Source: Ophiura sarsii
Taxonomy: Eukaryota; Echinodermata; Ophiuroidea; Amphilepidida; Ophiuridae
Assembly (NCBI GenBank): GCA_035610835.1
Contig: CM069454.1
Coordinates: forward strand, 4,403,117 to 4,467,116
Length of the DNA: 64,000 nt
Reading direction: 5' to 3'
Below, piece after piece: positions 25,201-34,200 of the stretch (its first letter is position 1; each line of letters begins with the position of its first letter). The notes beneath the pieces were generated by a model. That model was not told the DNA's origin. It saw only the letters and a list, made by a program, of their open reading frames with translations, and did no database searches. A program made the position numbers and the translations under genes.

Positions 25201-28200
25201 TGAAGGGAGCACACCACTAAGTCTGTTTTGCGCGGCACTTCCGGCAAAACTTGAGTACGATAATAGTTCCTTTTGACCAAATGAATGTGCAAAATTGGCA
25301 TCAATTTGAGAGGTAATGATATCAAATTTGTGTTTTATGGATTTTATGGATTATATATTTAATGTTTAGAACAGAAAATTCGATGAATTTAGCTGAAATA
25401 TAAATAACGGGCCGATTTACACACATGGTGCATGAACGGGAAATAACCGAATATTGACTCGCGTAATCATACCATTTATTTTCGCCGACTTCTAGCAAAA
25501 AATCTTGACGATGATTTGTAGTTCATATTAAGATATGTTAAAGATCACGGATGGTTCTAAAACATATCAAAATTTCATTGATCTAGTCACTAGCACTCTG
25601 GATTTACAGCGTTTTGAATATGGAGTACTCGCCGTGTAAAGTCAATGGGAGACGACATAGTGTTGTGCTCCCTTTAAGGTAAATAACCGGTGCTCCACAC
25701 GAAACGGGAATACCATAAATGGTGAATGCTGTTCACACCCAAATCTATGCGTAGATTTCAGATCTGGGCAGTTTAAATATCGCACTATGCCAAAATTGTT
25801 TGGTTTAACAAGGACCAGGGGGGGGGGGGGGGGGGTGCTCTTTTTTATACATTAAATGTGACTTTTTCAGTTGTTATGTTAGTTCAACATTATCAGTGAC
25901 TGATCAAAATCAAAATCGGTTGGATTTGCACCCCGGATTTCACTCAAAAAAGTTGAATTTACTTGAGTATGTTGAGTGTAGGCCTAGAACGCGCATCCGA
26001 TAGGATAAAAACCCCGGAATATAGTGATTTTACGCAAGATGCGCTCTCCGCAATCTGAGCATATCTCAAAAACGGAGTGTTCGATTGACATGATATCTGG
26101 CTAGTTTATTCAAAATTTTATGCTGAACAAGTTGATATCAAATGTTTAATGATTTTGACCAAAAGTGTCACCTTGAAGGGAGCACACCACTAAGTCTGTT
26201 TTGCGCGGCACTTCCGGCAAAACTTGAGTACGATAATAGTTCCTTTTGACCAAATGAATGTGCAAAATTGGCATCAATTTGAGAGGTAATGATATCAAAT
26301 TTGTGTTTTATGGATTTTATGGATTATATATTTAATGTTTAGAACAGAAAATTCGATGAATTTAGCTGAAATATAAATAACGGGCCGATTTACACACATG
26401 GTGCATGAACGGGAAATAACCGAATATTGACTCGCGTAATCATACCATTTATTTTCGCCGACTTCTAGCAAAAAATCTTGACGATGATTTGTAGTTCATA
26501 TTAAGATATGTTAAAGATCACGGATGGTTCTAAAACATATCAAAATTTCATTGATCTAGTCACTAGCACTCTGGATTTACAGCGTTTTGAATATGGAGTA
26601 CTCGCCGTGTAAAGTCAATGGGAGACGACATAGTGTTGTGCTCCCTTTAAGGTAAATAACCGGTGCTCCACACGAAACGGGAATACCATAAATGGTGAAT
26701 GCTGTTCACACCCAAATCTATGCGTAGATTTCAGATCTGGGCAGTTTAAATATCGCACTATGCCAAAATTGTTTGGTTTAACAAGGACCAGGGGGGGGGG
26801 GGGGGGGGGGGGGGGGTGCTCTTTTTTATACATTAAATGTGACTTTTTCAGTTGTTATGTTAGTTCAACATTATCAGTGACTGATCAAAATCAAAATCGG
26901 TTGGATTTGCACCCCGGATTTCACTCAAAAAAGTTGAATTTACTTGAGTATGTTGAGTGTAGGCCTAGAACGCGCATCCGATAGGATAAAAACCCCGGAA
27001 TATAGTGATTTTACGCAAGATGCGCTCTCCGCAATCTGAGCATATCTCAAAAACGGAGTGTTCGATTGACATGATATCTGGCTAGTTTATTCAAAATTTT
27101 ATGCTGAACAAGTTGATATCAAATGTTTAATGATTTTGACCAAAAGTGTCACCTTTAAGGTAAATAACCGGTGCTCCACACGAAACGGGAATACCATAAA
27201 TGGTGAATGCTGTTCACACCCAAATCTATGCGTAGATTTCAGATCTGGGCAGTTTAAATATCGCACTATGCCAAAATTGTTTGGTTTAACAAGGACCAGG
27301 GGGGGGGGGGGGGGTGCTCTTTTTTATACATTAAATGTGACTTTTTCAGTTGTTATGTTAGTTCAACATTATCAGTGACTGATCAAAATCAAAATCGGTT
27401 GGATTTGCACCCCGGATTTCACTCAAAAAAGTTGAATTTACTTGAGTATGTTGAGTGTAGGCCTAGAACGCGCATCCGATAGGATAAAAACCCCGGAATA
27501 TAGTGATTTTACGCAAGATGCGCTCTCCGCAATCTGAGCATATCTCAAAAACGGAGTGTTCGATTGACATGATATCTGGCTAGTTTATTCAAAATTTTAT
27601 GCTGAACAAGTTGATATCAAATGTTTAATGATTTTGACCAAAAGTGTCACCTTGAAGGGAGCACACCACTAAGTCTGTTTTGCGCGGCACTTCCGGCAAA
27701 ACTTGAGTACGATAATAGTTCCTTTTGACCAAATGAATGTGCAAAATTGGCATCAATTTGAGAGGTAATGATATCAAATTTGTGTTTTATGGATTTTATG
27801 GATTATATATTTAATGTTTAGAACAGAAAATTCGATGAATTTAGCTGAAATATAAATAACGGGCCGATTTACACACATGGTGCATGAACGGGAAATAACC
27901 GAATATTGACTCGCGTAATCATACCATTTATTTTCGCCGACTTCTAGCAAAAAATCTTGACGATGATTTGTAGTTCATATTAAGATATGTTAAAGATCAC
28001 GGATGGTTCTAAAACATATCAAAATTTCATTGATCTAGTCACTAGCACTCTGGATTTACAGCGTTTTGAATATGGAGTACTCGCCGTGTAAAGTCAATGG
28101 GAGACGACATAGTGTTGTGCTCCCTTTACCCATTGAGTTTATGTCATTCGTCCACAAGTTTTATGAATGGCAGACGATACCAAACTGGTTGGGGGTAATA

Positions 28201-31200
28201 CAAAATATACGGCACGAAAGCACGCAAATTCAGCATTTTGGCAAGGCAATATTCGCAAGTTTTACTCTTTTTCGCGAATTTCTAATAGCACTTCATGATG
28301 AAAAACCTTTGAAAACATCATTTTCCATTAATTTTGGCCGCTGAAATCGGAGATATATTTTGAAGAATATATACAGAAGCGATTTAACATCATTAACGAA
28401 AAACGACCTCCCCCCATTTTTCACTTTGACGACTGTATTTTACTTTCAGCTGATTTCGTATCATGAATAATAATGAGTCTCTAGTAGTTAAACCAATCAC
28501 AATAAGACAATCACGCTTGCACGTCATAATACATGCGTGTCATTTGTTAATCAATTTTCTATTAATAGCATTTACATGCATTTTCAATACAATTTTGACA
28601 ATAAAGAAAATAACGCGAAATTGCCTATTTTGTCGAATGGCAATCAAGCCCATTTTATAACATATTTATGCGATCATATTGTTTCACTATCTCAAGTACA
28701 TTTCCCGACAAATACCACTTGTGTGACCAAGATAAAACCATATTTCACAGTCGCACTTTCCCCTTGACCTATACCGTGACCTTTCGCTTCGAGTCGCTAT
28801 AGCTTACTTGTAGTAAGCTAACAAGGTGGCTCTCAAACCAAAGAAAGAGGACATAGCCTCCTTGTTAAAGACATAATAAGTAAACATCATAATCTAAATA
28901 AATAAACATCCTGGAGTTTGGTTGCAGATGACCTTTGACCTTGGTATGTGACCTTTGACCTCATTAACATATGAAGGTTTCCATGTTGCATCCAAGTTTG
29001 GTATAAAATTGGTCATTGTATGGAAAAGAAATAGACAAAACAAAAAGTGTGTACCAATTGTTGACAGACAACACAGACACAGACTACACAGACAAAGGAG
29101 GCGATGCAGCCTTAAGGTCTCTCTCCTACGGACGACCTAAAAATGTGCTTATAAAGTTTTCAAGAAATGACCCTCCTTAATTTTAGATACTAGTAGTATT
29201 GCATAAGAATGGTTTGATGTCAACGAAGATAAATGTAGACTTGCGTCAAGTCTCTCTTGTTAATGTTAGTGATCTATCTGTTTGTTTTGTTGCCATATAC
29301 ACCAGTCATCATGGTCATGAACTGAGTCATACTTAGACTTGCGTCAAGTCTCTCTCGTTAATGTTAGTGATCTCCATCTGTTTGTTTTATGTTGCCATAT
29401 ACACCAGTCATCATGGTCATGAACTGAGTCATACTTAGACTTGCGTCAAGTCTCCCTTGTTAATGTTAGTGATCTCCATCTGTTTGTTTTGTTGCCATAT
29501 ACACCAGTCATCATGGTCATGAACTGAGTCATACTTAGACTTGCGTCAAGTCTCCCTTGTTAATGTTAGTGATCTCCATCTGTTCGTTTTATGTTGCCAT
29601 ATACACCAGTCATCATGGTCATGAACTGAGTCATACTTAGACTTGCGTCAAGTCTCCCTTGTTAATGTTAGTGATCTCCATCTGTTTGTTTTGTTGCCAT
29701 ATACACCAGTCATCATGGTCATGAACTGAGTCATACTTAGACTTGCGTCAAGTCTCCCTTGTTAATGTTAGTGATCTCCATCTGTTTGTTTTGTTGCCAT
29801 ATACACCAGTCATCATGGTCATGAACTGAGTCATACTTAGACTTGCGTCAAGTCTCTCTTGTTAATGTTAGTGATCTCCATCTGTTTGTTTTATGTTGCC
29901 ATATACACCAGTCATCATGGTCATGAACTGAGTCATACTTAGACTTGCGTCAAGTCTCCCTTGTTAATGTTAGTGATCTCCATCTGTTTGTTTTATGTTG
30001 CCATATACACCAGTCATCATGGTCATGAACTGAGTCATACTTAGACTTGCGTCAAGTCTCTCTTGTTAATGTTAGTGATCTCCATCTGTTTGTTTTATGT
30101 TGCCATATAATAATAATAATAATAATGGTAATTTATAAAGCGCCGGTATCCGCCGCAAGCGACGCTCATGGCGCTTCTCTGCATAACAACCAAAATAACA
30201 TAAACACGAATAGGAACAAAGATGAGGAGAGTCACATCAAGCAAATGCTTCAGAGTACAAATATGTCTTCAAGTTTTTCTTAAAAATATGTACAGAGTTT
30301 GACAGTTTCACATATTCAGGCAAGCTATTCCATAGTTTCGGTGCTGCGACTTGAAAACTTCGCTGTCCCCACTGATGTTTAGCCAATGTTTCCTGAAGAA
30401 GACTTTGTTTTGAAGAGCGTAGCCCGCGATGCCCTGGCACATATGGTTGAACAAGTTCTGTTAAATAAGAAGGAGCTGCATCATGTAAGATTTTGAAAAT
30501 AATAAGACATATCTTGTATTTCAGTCTCTGTTCAATTGGAAGCCAGTGTAGGTCCGCTAATACAGGAGTTATATGATCTGTTCTCTTAGTATAGGTTATA
30601 ATCCGGGCGGCTATATTCTGCAATCGTTGAAGGCGAGAGAGTTGTGATGTTGTAATTCCATATAGAAGTGAGTTATTGGAGTCAAGTCTGGATGTTACAA
30701 ATGCATGAATGATGGTTTTAGCTGCATCCCTTGTTAGATGTAGACGGATTCTGCTAATGTTTCGTATTGAGCAGAAAGCAGCCCGTGATACTGCTGTCAC
30801 ATGGCAGTCCATTGTTAGATTGGAATCAAACATGACCCCCAAGTTGCGTACATTTGCAGCTGGCACTACATAAGATCCACCCACCCTAACATGTTGAATA
30901 TTGACCTTTGCGATTTGTTGTTTGGATCCGAGAATCATGAATTCTGTCTTTGAGTCGTTCAACTTCAGAAAATTGGTATTCATCCATGTTTTGATATCAT
31001 CAATGCAGCGTTCAATTCTGTGAAGCGCAGAGTCAACATCTGCTTGCACAGGTTTTACAGACAAATACATCTGCGTATCATCTGCGTAGCGGTGATAATT
31101 CAGTTGATGCCGACGAATGATATCTCCCAATGGCAAAGTATAGATAGAAAATAGTCCGGGTCCGACACACGAACCTTGTGGTACTCCATACTTCATTTGC

Positions 31201-34200
31201 TTGAAATCTGAAATGTCATTGTTTATGCAGATCGCTTGAGATCTACCTGAGAGGTATGATATAAACCAGTCCAAAGCGACACCGTTAACACCAATTCTAT
31301 GTTGAAGGCGTTGAAACAACACAGCATGGTCTACAGTATCGAACGCTGCTGACAAATCGAGTAGGACAATTAGTGTGATTTCTCCCTCATCAGTGGCATG
31401 CAACACATCATTCTGTACTTTCAGAAGTGCGGTTTCCGTGCTATGGAAAGCACGGTATGCTGATTGGTAATCCTCATTAAGATCATGTTGTTGTAGAAAG
31501 GGTTCTAGCTAGAATTACACGTTCTAAAGTTTTGCCGAGAAATGTCAGATTTGATACTGGTCTATAGTTCTTGAAAATGTTGCGGTCGAGATTTGCTTTC
31601 TTTATAAGTGGTCGAACATGAGCAACTTTCAAACTATCTGGGAAAACACCAGTCATCATGGTCATGAACTGAGTCATACTTAGACTTGCGTCAAGTCTCC
31701 CTTGTTAATGTTAGTGATCTCCATCTGTTTGTTTTGTTGCCATATACACCAGTCATCATGGTCATGAACTGAGTCATACTTAGACTTGCGTCAAGTCTCC
31801 CTTGTTAATGTTAGTGATCTCCATCTGTTCGTTTTATGTTGCCATATATACACCAGTCATCATGGTCATGAACTGAGTCATACTTAGACTTGCGTCAAGT
31901 CTCTCTTGTTAATGTTAGTGATCTCCATCTGTTTGTTTTATGTTGCCATATACACCAGTCATCATGGTCATGAACTGAGTCATACTTAGACTTGCGTCAA
32001 GTCTCTCTTGTTAATGTTAGTGATCTCCATCTGTTTGTTTTATGTTGCCATATACACCAGTCATCATGGTCATGAACTGAGTCATACTTAGACTTGCGTC
32101 AAGTCTCCCTTGTTAATGTTAGTGATCTCCATCTGTTTGTTTTATGTTGCCATATACACCAGTCATCATGGTCATGAACTGAGTCATACTTAGACTTGCG
32201 TCAAGTCTCTCTTGTTAATGTTAGTGATCTCCATCTGTTTGTTTTATGTTGCCATATACACCAGTCATCATGGTCATGAACTGAGTCATACTTAGACTTG
32301 CGTCAAGTCTCTCTTGTTAATGTTAGTGATCTCCATCTGTTTGTTTTATGTTGCCATATACACCAGTCATCATGGTCATGAACTGAGTCATACTTATCAC
32401 TTAAAGGCATATTATGTGATCTTTTCCAGAGAGCGCCCTCTATTCATGATTTTTTTTAGAAAGTAGATTTTCTTGCAGATTTACATTTCCGATCATAAAT
32501 CATACATACATTCCAAGTTACAGAGCGATACGATTCCTAATTACCTCAAAATCATGGTTTTAGAGTGAATTTAGAGTGAAAAATATAAACTGTCGGGATT
32601 CCGACAGTTTATTTTCAGTGAAAAATATAAACTGTCGGGATTCCGACAGTTTATTTTCACTTTAAAACCATGATTTTGAAGTAATTAAGAATCGTATCGC
32701 CCTATAACTTGGAATGTATGCATGATTTATGATCAGAAATGTAAATCTTCAAGAAAATCTGCTTTCTATTTTTTTTTCGATGTTGAGGGTGTTCCCTGGA
32801 AAGATCACATAATATACCTTTAAGTGGGCGTGGTACTCAAATGGGAAATTCCATGATTTGTTGGCATGACCTGAAAATGTTAATTCAATTTGGGTGCTAA
32901 TTACCCATTTTATCTTGTAATTTACGTTCGAGATAATGCGAGATACCGTTAGCGCATGCATATTCAGTACGTTCATTAAATGCAAAGACTACACGTAGCA
33001 ACTATGTGTTTGGTCGAGTGAATTAATTTGTTTTCCTAAAAAATCCAACATTCCGATTAAATCGGGTTGGATAAAGTTTTTAAAAAACCTGTAGAAAAAA
33101 GTAAACAATAATCGTACATTATGGAATGGACCCACGTCACATGAGGTTGAGCTCGCGTAAAGTACGCCTGCTCAACCTCACCCCAAAACGGTCCCGTGGT
33201 TCTCCGTTGTGCGCACTACGTCATCTCGACCTCAAGGCTCTGATTGGTTGGTGCTCAAACATGAGAACTGAAAAACTCATGAGCTTTTCCACGCACCATC
33301 ACGCTCCACTGCGCGTCGGTGGTTATGGCGCAGCAGGAGCACTGCATTGGTGGATACGGCGCAGCGTGACGATCGTTAAAAAGTCTTCAGTTTAAATTTG
33401 ACCAATCAGGTGCTTTGGTGTTGTTGGTTGGCAGTATTTTGTGAGTTCAAGCATGCGTGCGCAGCCTGGTCGAAGTGCGCCCACGTATGTCGAACTGTGG
33501 CCAGGAGATTATGTGCCGTAGGTCCATCGAGCAAGATCTCTAACACAACCATTATAAATGTCAATTGGTAACACCAACAAAAGAAAATGGTAACGAATTC
33601 TGAAGTCGGTGAAAGCTCAAAGCAAATCAAGACCGATAACGGCCAAAAAGCGTAACAGCTTCTGGCTGTATGATTTTGTAAGATGCATTAGGGTTAGGGA
33701 TATTATTTAATGGGCTATATCTAGACGTCCGGTACAGAATAAACCATGTACTAGTATTACAAGACATTTTAAATGGTTTTGAGCATATGCACATCAGTTA
33801 CGCCTTACAGGACGCCTATCAATATTGTCATTTAATGCACTCACCTTTCCTTCGAGCTCATAATAAAAATCATCAACCTCTTTGAACCTGTAGACTGAGG
33901 TGAACAACTCATCCCCTGTATTGAAAAATAATTAGAGAATGATTTTGTTAATAAATATCTAGCTTGTGACGTCCTTAAACTGGAGACCTCACATCCCTTA
34001 TCATCTGACCCCCATGGCCTGAAAAAATGGTTTTTTTCCTGGCAAGCGATTCCAAATTTCCCTCCAAAATGGAATGCATTTCTTAATGAAAGAGTAACAT
34101 TTCCCTCCAAATGCCAAATTTCCCCTCCAAATGCTCAAATTTCCCGGCAAGGAGCTTTCCGTATTGCCTACTTTTTCAGCCTGTGCTGACCCCCCCTACT

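Noticed and set aside
31483..31677. Taking the start of this LINE frame ([10 protein letters not shown]) as genuine LINE protein
   Set aside because: Most of those residues come from the tandem array sequence beyond the insertion border at 31645/31646.
33841..34110. 89-codon minus-strand frame over TCTP exon 2
   Set aside because: Wrong frame for the TCTP exon, which is defined by splice sites and phase; the rest of the frame is intron.
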